DNA from: Streptomyces sp. STR69
GTDB taxonomy: Bacteria > Actinomycetota > Actinomycetes > Streptomycetales > Streptomycetaceae
DNA: 64,000 nt
Direction: 5' to 3'
Assembly: GCF_024519455.1 (NCBI RefSeq)
Contig: NZ_JALJRY010000019.1
Span: forward strand, 62,001 to 126,000
In this document: positions 49,989-57,743 of the stretch, piece by piece
Position numbering within the stretch: position 1 is the stretch's first letter
How the letters are laid out: every line of letters begins with the position of its first letter
Notes under the pieces: model-generated
What the model was told of the DNA's origin: nothing
Seen by the model: only the letters and a program-made list of their open reading frames with translations
Databases searched by the model: none
Made by a program: the position numbers and the translations under genes

Positions 49989-51116
49989 ATGGGAGCGGGC
50001 AGGCGAGCCCTGATCACGACGGCCGTCACGGTCGTCTGCGCGGTCACCGTGCTGGCGGCACCCGGTATCGCCTTCGCGAGCCCGTCACCCACGCCGACAC
50101 CTTCGTCCTCGTCGACCCCTTCGTCCTCGTCGACCCCTTCGTCCTCGTCGAGCGCGACCGCGTCCCCAACCCCCGTGACCAACAAGGATCTTGAGGCCGT
50201 ACGCGCGAAGCTCGACGACCTCTATCACGACGCCGCCGTCGCCACCGACGCCTACAACGCGGCCGAGGAGCAGGCGCAGAAGCAGTCCGCGCAGATCGTC
50301 GAGCTGGCCAAGAAGATCGTCAAGGGCCAGGAGAAACTGGACGAGTTGAAGGACCGCGCCGGTGCCGCGGCCCGCTCCCAGTACCGCACGGGCGGGCTCC
50401 CGGACGAGGCGCAGCTGATGCTGAGCGACAACCCGCAGGCGTTTCTGGACGGTGCCGGGCGGATACTCCAGGGCCAGCGCGCCACCAAGGGTCTGATCGC
50501 CGAACTGACCCGCACCCAGGACGACTTGAAGCAGTACACCGCCGACGCCTCCACCCAGTGGCAGTTGCTGGAGAAGAACCGCCAGGCCAAGGCCGCGGCC
50601 AAGAAGACGGTCACGACCCAGATCGCGGCGGCCGAGAAGCTGGAATCCCAGCTGGAGAAGAAGGAGAAGGAACGCCTGGCCAAGCTGGAGCAGCAGGCCG
50701 CGCTGAAGGCACAGACCGCCTGGCTCGACTCCGGCGCCCTCAAGGACATCAGCGGCAAGGCGTCCGCCGAGGGCAAGGCGGCGGTGGCGTACGCGACGGC
50801 CCAGCTCGGCAAGCCGTACGAGTGGGGCGCGGAGGGCCCGAAGTCGTACGACTGCTCGGGGCTGACCTCACAGGCCTGGGCGAGCGCCGGCGACCCGATC
50901 CCGCGCACCTCGCAGGAGCAGTGGAGGCAGCTGCCGCACGTGGACGTCAAGGACATGCGCCCGGGCGACCTGATCATCTACTTCGACGACGCCAGCCATG
51001 TCGCGATGTACATCGGCGACGGCACGATCATCCACGCCCCGCGGCCGGGACGTACGGTGACGATCGCGGGGGCCGGCTCGATGCCGATACTGGGTGTTGT
51101 GCGACCGGATGCGTGA
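49989..51116 (+). CDS. Secreted NlpC/P60 (C40) peptidoglycan endopeptidase
   Basis: 375 residues from ATG 49989. Signal peptide near residues 10-30 (ALITTAVTVVCAVTVLAAPG). A Ser/Thr/Pro linker with a repeated SSSSTP unit follows (SPTPTPSSSSTPSSSSTPSS). Residues about 80-240 form a long coiled coil (DAAVATDAYNAAEEQAQKQS, EKKEKERLAKLEQQAALKAQ). The C-terminal catalytic domain has the catalytic Cys in PKSYDCSGLTSQAWASAGDP, histidine in DASHVAMYIGDGTIIHAPRP and the third residue in the final strand. Cuts the gamma-D-Glu-mDAP bond of murein. This protein family cooperates with dedicated ABC or FtsEX regulators via the coiled coil. Confidence 0.93.
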   Translation: MGAGRRALITTAVTVVCAVTVLAAPGIAFASPSPTPTPSSSSTPSSSSTPSSSSSATASPTPVTNKDLEAVRAKLDDLYHDAAVATDAYNAAEEQAQKQSAQIVELAKKIVKGQEKLDELKDRAGAAARSQYRTGGLPDEAQLMLSDNPQAFLDGAGRILQGQRATKGLIAELTRTQDDLKQYTADASTQWQLLEKNRQAKAAAKKTVTTQIAAAEKLESQLEKKEKERLAKLEQQAALKAQTAWLDSGALKDISGKASAEGKAAVAYATAQLGKPYEWGAEGPKSYDCSGLTSQAWASAGDPIPRTSQEQWRQLPHVDVKDMRPGDLIIYFDDASHVAMYIGDGTIIHAPRPGRTVTIAGAGSMPILGVVRPDA

Positions 51117-51396
51117 TATGCCCGTCCGGTAGGCGTGGTGGCGACCGATAACCCCAGCCACGTGACGCAGCACACGCACCACCCGCCCCAAACCCCGACC
51201 CGGCGTGACCTTCGTCATCCCGGCCCTACCGCCGTCCTGCCCAACTGCGGTACGGAACACGGCATATGACTGTGGCCGCCTGCCCGGCGACCTGCCTCAC
51301 ACCATTCCTTTCCGGCGCCCACTACCGCTATGGTCCCGGTCGGTGGGTCGAGGTCCCTCGCCCCACCGCCCTCGGGGGGAGGGAAGGAACAGGACG

Positions 51397-52899
51397 ATGC
51401 CCGCACCCATACCGCGGCAGAGAGCGATCCCGGCCGCGGAAAGTGGTCAGGCGCCGGCCGCGCCCACGATCGGCGACACCTCTGGAGGCGTCTCCGGAGA
51501 CGCCTCGGCAGACACCTCCGGGTCCATGCCTGGCGACGCGTCCGGCGAGACAGCCGGGGGCACTCCCGAAGGCACTTCCGGAGTCATGGAAGCCCCGCGC
51601 CCCCAGGACACCGTCGACGACGGCACGGTCACCGGCGCCGACGCCAAGACGGCCGCCCATTCCGACGGCGCGACCGACGCCGCCCATCGCGCTGCCCACG
51701 GCACCCACGCCGGTCCCGCCGGTCACCTCACCCTGCTGATGATCGAGGACGACCCCGGCGGTTCGCCGATCGTGCCCGAGCTGGTCGACCCGACCGGCAA
51801 GCCGATCCGGGTCCGCACCGCCCGCAACCTCACCGAGGCCGAGCGGCTGCTCACCGACGACGTCCACTGCATCCTGCTCGACCTCGCGCTGCCCGCCCCC
51901 GGCCGGGCCGCGGACGGCGCCGACGACGAGCTGGCCGTACTCAGGCACGTACTGAGGATCGCGCCCCGCCACGCCGTCCTCGCCCTCACCGCGTCCGGCG
52001 ACACCGAGCGCGGCGCCGAGGCGGTCCGGGTGGGCGCCCAGGACTATCTCTTCCGGGACGAGCTGGACGGACGGCTGCTGAGCCGGGCGATCCGGTACGC
52101 GGTGGAGCGGAAACGTTCCGACAGGGCCGAGCGCAAGCTCACCGAGTCCAAGCTGCGCGCCCAGGAGAACGCCCGCCTCGAACGCGGCCTGCTGCCCACA
52201 CCCCTCCTCGACGGCTCCCCGCTGCACTTCGCCGCCCGCTACCGCCCCGGCCGCTCCCGCGCGCTGCTCGGCGGGGACTTCTACGACACCGTGCGCACCC
52301 CCGACGGCACGGTGCACGCGATGATCGGCGACGTCTGCGGCCACGGCCCCGACGAGGCCGCCCTCGGCGTGGAACTGCGCATCGCCTGGCGCGCGCTCAC
52401 CCTGGCGGGCCTGTGCGGCGACCAGCTGCTCGGCACGCTGCAACAGGTGCTGGAGCACGAGCGCGCCGACGACGAGATCTTCGCGACGCTCTGCACGGTC
52501 GACATCGCCCCCGACGGCCGCCGCGCGGGCCTGTGCCTCGCCGGCCACCCGTCCCCGCTGCTCGCCCGCCCCGGCCGCCCGGCCGAGCTCCTCCCCTACG
52601 ACAACAACGGCCCCGCCCTCGGCCTGCTCCCCGGTGCCCGCTGGCCGCGGATGCAGGTGGAACTGGGCGCGGAGTGGAGCCTGATGCTCTACACGGACGG
52701 TCTGATCGAGGGCCGGACCGGCGAGGGCCGACGCGAACGGCTCGGCCAGGACGGCATGGTGGCGATGGTCCGCCGCCAGCTCGCGGAGGGCCTGCGGGGC
52801 GAGGAACTGCTGCGCGCGGCGGTGAACGAGGTCCGCGACCTCAACGGCGGCGAGCTGACGGACGACGTGGCGGTGGTACTGCTGGACCGGGCGCCGTAA
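51397..52899 (+). CDS. Receiver-linked PP2C phosphatase (RsbU/SpoIIE type)
   Basis: 500 residues from ATG 51397 with AAGGAA upstream. The first 105 residues are low-complexity Ala/Gly/Thr/Asp (SGDASADTSGSMPGDASGE). Residues about 110-235 form a receiver domain (LLMIEDDPGGSPIVPELVDP, CILLDLALPAPGRAADGADD, LALTASGDTERGAEAV, QDYLFRDELDGRLLSRAIRY); the phospho-acceptor Asp is in LLDLALP. The C-terminal 250 residues form a PP2C/SpoIIE domain with metal-binding GGDFYDTVRTPDGTVHAMIG, DVCGHGPDEAALGVELRI and ELTDDVAVVLLDRAP. This is the layout of partner-switching phosphatases that control anti-anti-sigma factors; the ALDLALP receiver sits in front as a signal input. Confidence 0.92.
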   Translation: MPAPIPRQRAIPAAESGQAPAAPTIGDTSGGVSGDASADTSGSMPGDASGETAGGTPEGTSGVMEAPRPQDTVDDGTVTGADAKTAAHSDGATDAAHRAAHGTHAGPAGHLTLLMIEDDPGGSPIVPELVDPTGKPIRVRTARNLTEAERLLTDDVHCILLDLALPAPGRAADGADDELAVLRHVLRIAPRHAVLALTASGDTERGAEAVRVGAQDYLFRDELDGRLLSRAIRYAVERKRSDRAERKLTESKLRAQENARLERGLLPTPLLDGSPLHFAARYRPGRSRALLGGDFYDTVRTPDGTVHAMIGDVCGHGPDEAALGVELRIAWRALTLAGLCGDQLLGTLQQVLEHERADDEIFATLCTVDIAPDGRRAGLCLAGHPSPLLARPGRPAELLPYDNNGPALGLLPGARWPRMQVELGAEWSLMLYTDGLIEGRTGEGRRERLGQDGMVAMVRRQLAEGLRGEELLRAAVNEVRDLNGGELTDDVAVVLLDRAP

Positions 52900-52918
52900 C
52901 CCCGGTCCCTCCCGGCCG

Positions 52919-52985
52919 TAGGGACTTCAGCGTCCGCGGTAGGGCTTCAGCGCCCGCGGTAGAGCTCTTCAGCGTCCGCCGTTGT
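52919..52985. repeat. Tandem duplication of the DUF2516 gene 3' end (three units, about 20-22 bp)
   Basis: On the minus strand the last codons and TGA of the DUF2516 gene (ACGGCGGACGCTGA) are followed by ACCGCGGGCGCTGA and ACCGCGGACGCTGA. Stops fall at 52969, 52947 and 52927. Confidence 0.82.
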
Positions 52986-53322
52986 ACGGGCCGTAGGGGC
53001 CGTCGCTGCTGGAACCGCCTCTGCGGCTGCGACCGCCGCCGGGGAGGCCGCGGAGGGCCGGGCGGACGTCGACCATGTACACGATCGTCGCGACGAGGCC
53101 GATGATCGGCAGGAACGACAGGATGTTGAAGATCAGGTTCACCACGAAGGCGAGCCCGAGAATGATCAGCCAGAACGGCTTGGTCTTCTTGTCCGCCGCG
53201 CGATAGGCGTCCTCGCGGCGCGTCGCGGCGTCGACGAGCGCGAAGCCGCTGAACACGATCAGGGCGGTGCTCAACAGCCACATGAACCCTGTGAAGCCCT
53301 GCATCAGCACTACGTCCACCAC
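52969..53322 (-). CDS. DUF2516 family membrane protein
   Basis: 117 residues from ATG 53322. Two helices, GFTGFMWLLSTALIVFSGFA and PFWLIILGLAFVVNLIFNIL with a following segment FLPIIGLVATIVYMVDVRPA, separated by a charged loop DAATRREDAYRAADKKTK. The C-terminal tail GLPGGGRSRRGGSSSDGPYG is glycine-rich. This is the DUF2516 layout. Conserved next to the HBHA-like gene in Streptomyces. Function unknown. Confidence 0.85.
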   Translation of the reverse strand: MVDVVLMQGFTGFMWLLSTALIVFSGFALVDAATRREDAYRAADKKTKPFWLIILGLAFVVNLIFNILSFLPIIGLVATIVYMVDVRPALRGLPGGGRSRRGGSSSDGPYGPYNGGR

Positions 53323-53383
53323 CAGACTCGGCTAGTCATTACGCGGTCACCGTACCCGCAACCGGATTGCCGCTGAAGGAAGA

Positions 53384-53416
53384 ACGGGTCGGGCACTCGT
53401 CGAGTGCCCGACCCGT
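53384..53416 (-). terminator. Terminator after the HBHA-like gene
   Basis: ACGGGTCGGGCACTCG and CGAGTGCCCGACCCGT form a perfect 16-bp stem across one base, 20 bp past the stop on the minus strand. Confidence 0.85.
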
Positions 53417-53435
53417 CACCGATCACCCGTCCGTG

Positions 53436-54086
53436 TCACTTCGCGGGCGGCGTCGTCTTCTTCGCGGTGGTCTTGCGGGCCGGAGCCTTCTTGGCGACGG
53501 GCTTCTTCGCCGGGGCGGCGGCGGTGGGAGCCGGGGTGGGCTCGGCCTTCACCACGACGGGCTCGACGACCGGCTCGGGGTCGGGCTCGACCGCGACGGC
53601 CAGCTCCTCGATCTCGTCGGCGGCCTCGCCGCGCCAGGTCTTCACGGCCTGCTCGCCGTGCTCGGCGACCTTCTCGTACGCCTCACGGGCCTTGACCGCG
53701 TACTCGGCGGCGACGCCGACCCCGCGCAGCGCGAAGTCCTGGGCGGACTCGCCGAACTTCTTCAGGTCGGCGTCGAGCGTGGTGCCGAGCTTCTTGAGGT
53801 CGCCGTCGAGGCTGGTGAGGAACTCGTTGACCTTGGTCTGGAGGGTCTCCTGCGCCTCCTTGGCCTTGGCACTGGCCTCCTTGGCACGGGCGGCGGCCTT
53901 CTCCTGCACGGCCTTCGGGTCGGTGCCGCGCACGGCGTCGATCCGGGCCGGGGCCTCGGCACGCAGCTGCTCGACCAGGCCGGGAACCTTCTTGGCCTGC
54001 TGGAGGGCGAGGTCGGCGGTGCCGGCGGCGAAGTAGAGGGGGGTGGGGTCGCTCAGGGTCTTGCGCAGGTCATCGGTGATGGCCAT
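53436..54086 (-). CDS. HBHA-like protein with lysine-rich tail
   Basis: 216 residues. A helical, coiled-coil body (DDLRKTLSDPTPLYFAAGTA, GLVEQLRAEAPARIDAVRGT, EKAAARAKEASAKAKEAQET, DGDLKKLGTTLDADLKKFGE) is followed by a Pro/Val linker and a C-terminal basic tail of PAKKPVAKKAPARKTTAKKT repeats. This matches mycobacterial heparin-binding haemagglutinin HBHA, whose tail binds sulphated glycans and lipid bodies. In Streptomyces the role is more likely in lipid storage or envelope attachment. No signal peptide. Confidence 0.85.
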   Translation of the reverse strand: MAITDDLRKTLSDPTPLYFAAGTADLALQQAKKVPGLVEQLRAEAPARIDAVRGTDPKAVQEKAAARAKEASAKAKEAQETLQTKVNEFLTSLDGDLKKLGTTLDADLKKFGESAQDFALRGVGVAAEYAVKAREAYEKVAEHGEQAVKTWRGEAADEIEELAVAVEPDPEPVVEPVVVKAEPTPAPTAAAPAKKPVAKKAPARKTTAKKTTPPAK

Positions 54087-54150
54087 GGTGATGGTCCTTC
54101 CCGGTTGCTATCAGCTGAGGGTTCTTGTTGCTTCCGCGCTCGGCGGACGG

Positions 54151-54190
54151 GCCGTGTCCTCGTCAACGGGTCGTGTCGTCGTCAACCGGC
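54151..54190. repeat. Tandem duplication of the HTH gene 3' end (about 19-bp period)
   Basis: On the minus strand ACGGCCGGTTGACGACGAC, containing the gene's stop TGA, is followed by ACGACCCGTTGACGAGGAC and a partial third copy ACGGCCCG. Confidence 0.72.
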
Positions 54191-54628
54191 CGTCTGCTCC
54201 CGCGGGTCGGCGTCGCTGCCGTCGGCACCGTCACTCACGCCGGGACCGCCCTCCACGCCTTCGTCGCCGTCGGCGATCTCGAACCCGTTCTCCTTGCGGA
54301 AGGACTCGTAGATCTGAAGCATTACCTGCTTCTGCCGTTCGGTGAGCGTGGGATCGGCGAGGATGACCGCACGTGTCTCGACCTCGTCCCGGTCCCGCTC
54401 GGCGTCGAGGATGCCGGCCCGCACGTACAGCGTCTCGGCGGAGATCCGCAGCGCCTTGGCGACCTGCTGCAACACCTCCGCGCTCGGCTTGCGCAGCCCG
54501 CGCTCGATCTGGCTCAGATACGGATTGGACACCCCGGCGGCATCGGCGAGCTGCCGCAGGGACAGCTGCGCGGTGCGCCGCTGTTCACGCAGATACTCAC
54601 CGAGATTGCCGACGTTGAGCGATGCCAT
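54182..54628 (-). CDS. XRE-family helix-turn-helix regulator
   Basis: 148 residues from ATG 54628. Residues about 10-65 are a clear HTH: LGEYLREQRRTAQLSLRQLA, DAAGVSNPYLSQIERGLRKP, SAEVLQQVAKALRISAETLY. The remaining half (ILADPTLTERQKQVMLQIYE, SFRKENGFEIADGDEGVEGG) is acidic and probably a sensor or dimerisation tail. Downstream of and divergent from nothing obvious; same strand as HBHA-like and DUF2516, so it may control that cluster. Confidence 0.85.
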   Translation of the reverse strand: MASLNVGNLGEYLREQRRTAQLSLRQLADAAGVSNPYLSQIERGLRKPSAEVLQQVAKALRISAETLYVRAGILDAERDRDEVETRAVILADPTLTERQKQVMLQIYESFRKENGFEIADGDEGVEGGPGVSDGADGSDADPREQTAG

Positions 54629-54720
54629 GCCTTCACCTTGCACCACCTCTGCTAACTATTGCAAGCACCTGCTTGCAAAAGTGCGCCACGCCACTCGCCC
54701 ACCCGTGCCAGGATGCGCGG

Positions 54721-55587
54721 ATGGAGACGACCGACGTCACGCGTGCGATCACGGCTGCGACTTCGGTCGCCGTATCGATCGGCCTGCCGGCCGACGACGC
54801 GGTCGTTCTGCAGAACTCGAACAAGCTGGCACTGCGGCTGACGCCGTGCGACGTCTTTGCCCGGGTCGCCCATGTGGGACAAGAGGTCGCACAGTTCGAA
54901 GTCGAGCTCGCCCAGCGGCTCGCCGAGGCCGGATGCCCGGTGTGTCCTCTGGAGCCTCGGGCGGACCCGCGTGTGTACACGCGCGACGGCTTCGCGGTGA
55001 CGCTGTGGACCTACTTCGAGCCCGTGACACCTCACACCTCGCCGGTCGACTACGCCAAGGCGCTGGAGCAGCTGCACGCCGGCATGCGCGAGGTCGATGC
55101 GCCGGGCCCGAGGTTCACGGACCGGATCACGGAGGCGGAAGAGGTCGTCGCCGACCCGGCCCGCTCGCCGGAACTCGCCGACGTGGAACGCGTGTTCCTC
55201 AGCGGCAGGCTGGCGAGCCTGCGACGAGCGATCGACGACCGCGGCGCCGCAGAACAGCTGCTCCACGGCGAGCCGCATCCGGGCAATGTCCTCGGCACGA
55301 AGAACGGCCCGTTGTTCATCGACCTTGAGACGTGCTGCCGCGGACCCGTCGAGTTCGACCTCGCCCATGTCCCCGAGGCGGTCTGGGACCACTACCCGAA
55401 CGTCGACCAAGGGCTGCTGGACGAGTGCAGGCAGGTCGTCCTCGCGATGGTCGCCGCGTGGCGTTGGAAGCGCGGCGACCAGTTTCCGAACGGGAGGCGG
55501 TTCGGGGACGAACTCCTGCGCGCACTGCACGACGGTCCGCCCTGGCCGACACTCGACACGCTGCACGAGCGACTGGGCGGCCTGTAG
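54721..55587 (+). CDS. Aminoglycoside phosphotransferase-like kinase
   Basis: 288 residues from ATG 54721. The kinase-like fold is shown by LALRLTPCDVFARVAHVGQE (N-lobe lysine region partly replaced), the catalytic loop LLHGEPHPGNVLGTKNG with Asp replaced by Glu in HGEPHPGN, and the metal site LFIDLETCCRGPVEFDLAH. The replacement HGD to HGE is unusual. Substrate unknown; proteins of this kind phosphorylate antibiotics or metabolites. Confidence 0.8.
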   Translation: METTDVTRAITAATSVAVSIGLPADDAVVLQNSNKLALRLTPCDVFARVAHVGQEVAQFEVELAQRLAEAGCPVCPLEPRADPRVYTRDGFAVTLWTYFEPVTPHTSPVDYAKALEQLHAGMREVDAPGPRFTDRITEAEEVVADPARSPELADVERVFLSGRLASLRRAIDDRGAAEQLLHGEPHPGNVLGTKNGPLFIDLETCCRGPVEFDLAHVPEAVWDHYPNVDQGLLDECRQVVLAMVAAWRWKRGDQFPNGRRFGDELLRALHDGPPWPTLDTLHERLGGL

Positions 55588-55600
55588 AGACCCTTGGGGG

Positions 55601-56749
55601 TCATGACGGCTGCACCTCGTCGAAGACCGCGATCGCTTCGGCGGGGTCCGGGCTCACCAGGCGTTCCAGGCCGGCCGTCGTGATCTCGGCCCACTTGCCG
55701 GCCCGGGCCAGCATCCGTTCCTCGAAGGCGCGGACGGTCTCGTCCAGGTCTCCGGTGCCGGGGGCGGTGGCGATGGACTCGGCGAGTTCGGCGCCGTCCA
55801 GCATCGCGAGGTTCGCGCCCACCCCCAGTGGGGGCATCAGGTGGGCCGCGTCTCCCAGCAGCGTCACCCCGGGGACGTGGGTCCAGGTGTGGGACACGGG
55901 GAGGACGTACATGGGGCGGTGGACGAAGGCGGTGCCGCGGCGGAGGAGGTCGAGGACGGGGGCGGACCAGCCGTCGAACAGGGTCAGCAGGCTCGACCGC
56001 ACGGCCTCGGCGTCGGCCAGGTCCAGGTCCGTGTGCCAGTCCAGCGGGGCGCGGAACTTGCTGTACACCTTCACGTGGCCGCCGCTGTTGCGCTGGGCGA
56101 CGAGGCTCCGGTTCGCGCCGTACACGGCCACGGAACCGTCGCCGATCAGCCGGGCGAGGTCGGGGTGGCGGGTGTCGACGTCGTCGAGGGAGGTCTCGAT
56201 CGAGGTGACGCCGGTGTAGTGCGGCGCCACCGGCGAGACCGCCGGGCGGACCCGGGACCAGGCACCGTCCGCGCCGACGACAAGGTCGTACGTCTCCTGT
56301 CGCCCGTCCGCGAACTCGACGAGTACGCCGTCCCGGGTCCCCGGCACCACCCGCGTCACGCCCCACCCCCACCGGACGTCGAGCGGGCCCGGGCCGTGTG
56401 TGCGGACACGGCCCAGCAGCAGGTCACGGAGTTGTCCGCGGTCGATCTCGGGATTGGCCAGGTCGTCCGGGCGGGGCCGCCAGTCGCGCAGGACGGTCCC
56501 GTCCGTGTCCAGGATGCGCATGGCCTGCCCCTCGGGCCGGGACAGCGCCTGGTATTCCGCCAGTAACCCCGCCTTGTCCAGGGCGAGTTGGCCCAGCTTT
56601 TCGTGCAGGTCCAGCGTGCCGCCCGGGGGACGGGCGTCGGGGGCGGGATCGCGTTCGAGGACGGTGACGGGGTGGTCGTGGCGGTGCAGGACCCGAGCGA
56701 GGGTGAGGCCGGCGGGGCCGCCCCCGACGACAGCGATGCGATGTCTCAT
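55601..56749 (-). CDS. FAD-dependent monooxygenase (TetX/PHBH type)
   Basis: 382 residues from ATG 56749. The dinucleotide motif is RIAVVGGGPAGLTLARVLHR, the second motif (DG) is DLVVGADGAWSRVRPAVSPV and the GD motif GVTLLGDAAHLMPPLGVGAN, followed by LAMLDGAELAESIATAPG. This is the group A flavin monooxygenase pattern of TetX and similar hydroxylases, which use FAD and NADPH to hydroxylate aromatic or polyketide substrates. The TetR regulator starts divergently 53 bp away with a palindrome between them (56754-56764). Confidence 0.92.
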   Translation of the reverse strand: MRHRIAVVGGGPAGLTLARVLHRHDHPVTVLERDPAPDARPPGGTLDLHEKLGQLALDKAGLLAEYQALSRPEGQAMRILDTDGTVLRDWRPRPDDLANPEIDRGQLRDLLLGRVRTHGPGPLDVRWGWGVTRVVPGTRDGVLVEFADGRQETYDLVVGADGAWSRVRPAVSPVAPHYTGVTSIETSLDDVDTRHPDLARLIGDGSVAVYGANRSLVAQRNSGGHVKVYSKFRAPLDWHTDLDLADAEAVRSSLLTLFDGWSAPVLDLLRRGTAFVHRPMYVLPVSHTWTHVPGVTLLGDAAHLMPPLGVGANLAMLDGAELAESIATAPGTGDLDETVRAFEERMLARAGKWAEITTAGLERLVSPDPAEAIAVFDEVQPS

Positions 56750-56753
56750 GCCG

Positions 56754-56764
56754 ATACACTGTAT
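56754..56764. promoter_or_regulatory. Palindrome ATACACTGTAT, candidate TetR operator
   Basis: Perfect 5-1-5 dyad placed five bases upstream of the monooxygenase start and 39 bp upstream of the TetR start, inside their shared promoter. TetR-type repressors bind such short palindromes to control themselves and the divergent gene. Confidence 0.6.
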
Positions 56765-56802
56765 TGATTCGGGGCGGCGTATCGCAACAGTACGATGCAT
56801 CC

Positions 56803-57495
56803 ATGACTGTGTGGGACCGTCCGGAGCCGCCGACCCGGCCCGTGCCGCTCGACCGGGAGCGGATCGTCGCCGCCGCCGTCGCGCTGGCCGACGAGGGCGG
56901 GCTGGAGGCGGTGTCGTTGCGCAAGGTCGCCGCCCGGCTGAACGCCGGCCCGATGCGGCTGTACGGCTTCATCTCCACCAAGGAGGAGCTGTTCGACCTC
57001 ATGGTGGACGAGGTCCAGGCCGAGATCCTCCCCGAGGAGCGGCCCGGGGACTGGCGGGAGGCGCTGCGCGTTCTCGCCCACCGCACCAGGCTGGCCGCCC
57101 TCCGTCACGAATGGCTGGCCGACCTGCTCGGCGGCCGTCCGACCCTGGGCCCGAACGGCCTCGCCGTGACCGAGGCCAAGCTGGCCGCCCTCGACGGTCT
57201 CGCCGACATCGACACCGTCATGCGCGCCGTGGAGACCGTCAGCGCCTACTTCACCGGCGCGATCAGACGCGAGATCGCGAACCTGCGGGCCGAGCGCGCC
57301 ACGGGCCTGTCCAAACGCGACTGGCAGCGCGCCTCCGGCCCGCATGTGACGAGAATGCTGGCCACGGGCCGCTTCCCGGTGCTGGCCAGAGCCGTGCACG
57401 ACGGCACGGACGTGGACGCCGAGACAACCTTCGCGATCGGCCTCGACTGGGTCCTCGACGCGGTGGCCGCCAAGCTCGCCCGGCCGCAGGCGTGA
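56803..57495 (+). CDS. TetR-family repressor
   Basis: 230 residues from ATG 56803. N-terminal HTH: LDRERIVAAAVALADEGGLE, AVSLRKVAARLNAGPMRLYG, FISTKEELFDLMVDEVQAEI. The C-terminal ligand domain (TetR_C, actinobacterial type) has LRVLAHRTRLAALRHEWLAD and MRAVETVSAYFTGAIRREIA. Divergent from the flavin monooxygenase, its likely target. Its last codon overlaps a small downstream frame (GTGA at 57492) that looks like a gene remnant. Confidence 0.92.
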   Translation: MTVWDRPEPPTRPVPLDRERIVAAAVALADEGGLEAVSLRKVAARLNAGPMRLYGFISTKEELFDLMVDEVQAEILPEERPGDWREALRVLAHRTRLAALRHEWLADLLGGRPTLGPNGLAVTEAKLAALDGLADIDTVMRAVETVSAYFTGAIRREIANLRAERATGLSKRDWQRASGPHVTRMLATGRFPVLARAVHDGTDVDAETTFAIGLDWVLDAVAAKLARPQA

Positions 57496-57743
57496 CCGAA
57501 CAGGCCAACACCCCAGCCCGGGTACGCCCGTTCGAGGCAGGGCGCGCCTCTCTCGCCGGTCTGCCGCCGCTCCCGGTCGGCTGGGCCGTCCGCCGTCGGG
57601 ACGCCCTCACCCCGCTCGCCCGGGCCTTCGCCGACACGGTCGCCCGCAGCTGCACGGAGCGGGCCGCGCACGCCCGACACCGACAGCCCGAGGAGCGGCG
57701 GACCCGTTGTCAGTGGCGGCGCGTACGGTCGGGGCATGGTTGA
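57492..57743 (+). pseudogene. Small downstream frame, probable gene remnant
   Basis: GTG at 57492 overlaps the TetR stop, giving an 83-codon frame ending inside the start of the next gene. PPLPVGWAVRRRDALTPLAR and FADTVARSC resemble the end of a LysR-type effector domain; the rest is arginine-rich and unlike a protein. Probably the tail of a lost regulator gene, but a coupled small protein cannot be excluded. Confidence 0.3.
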
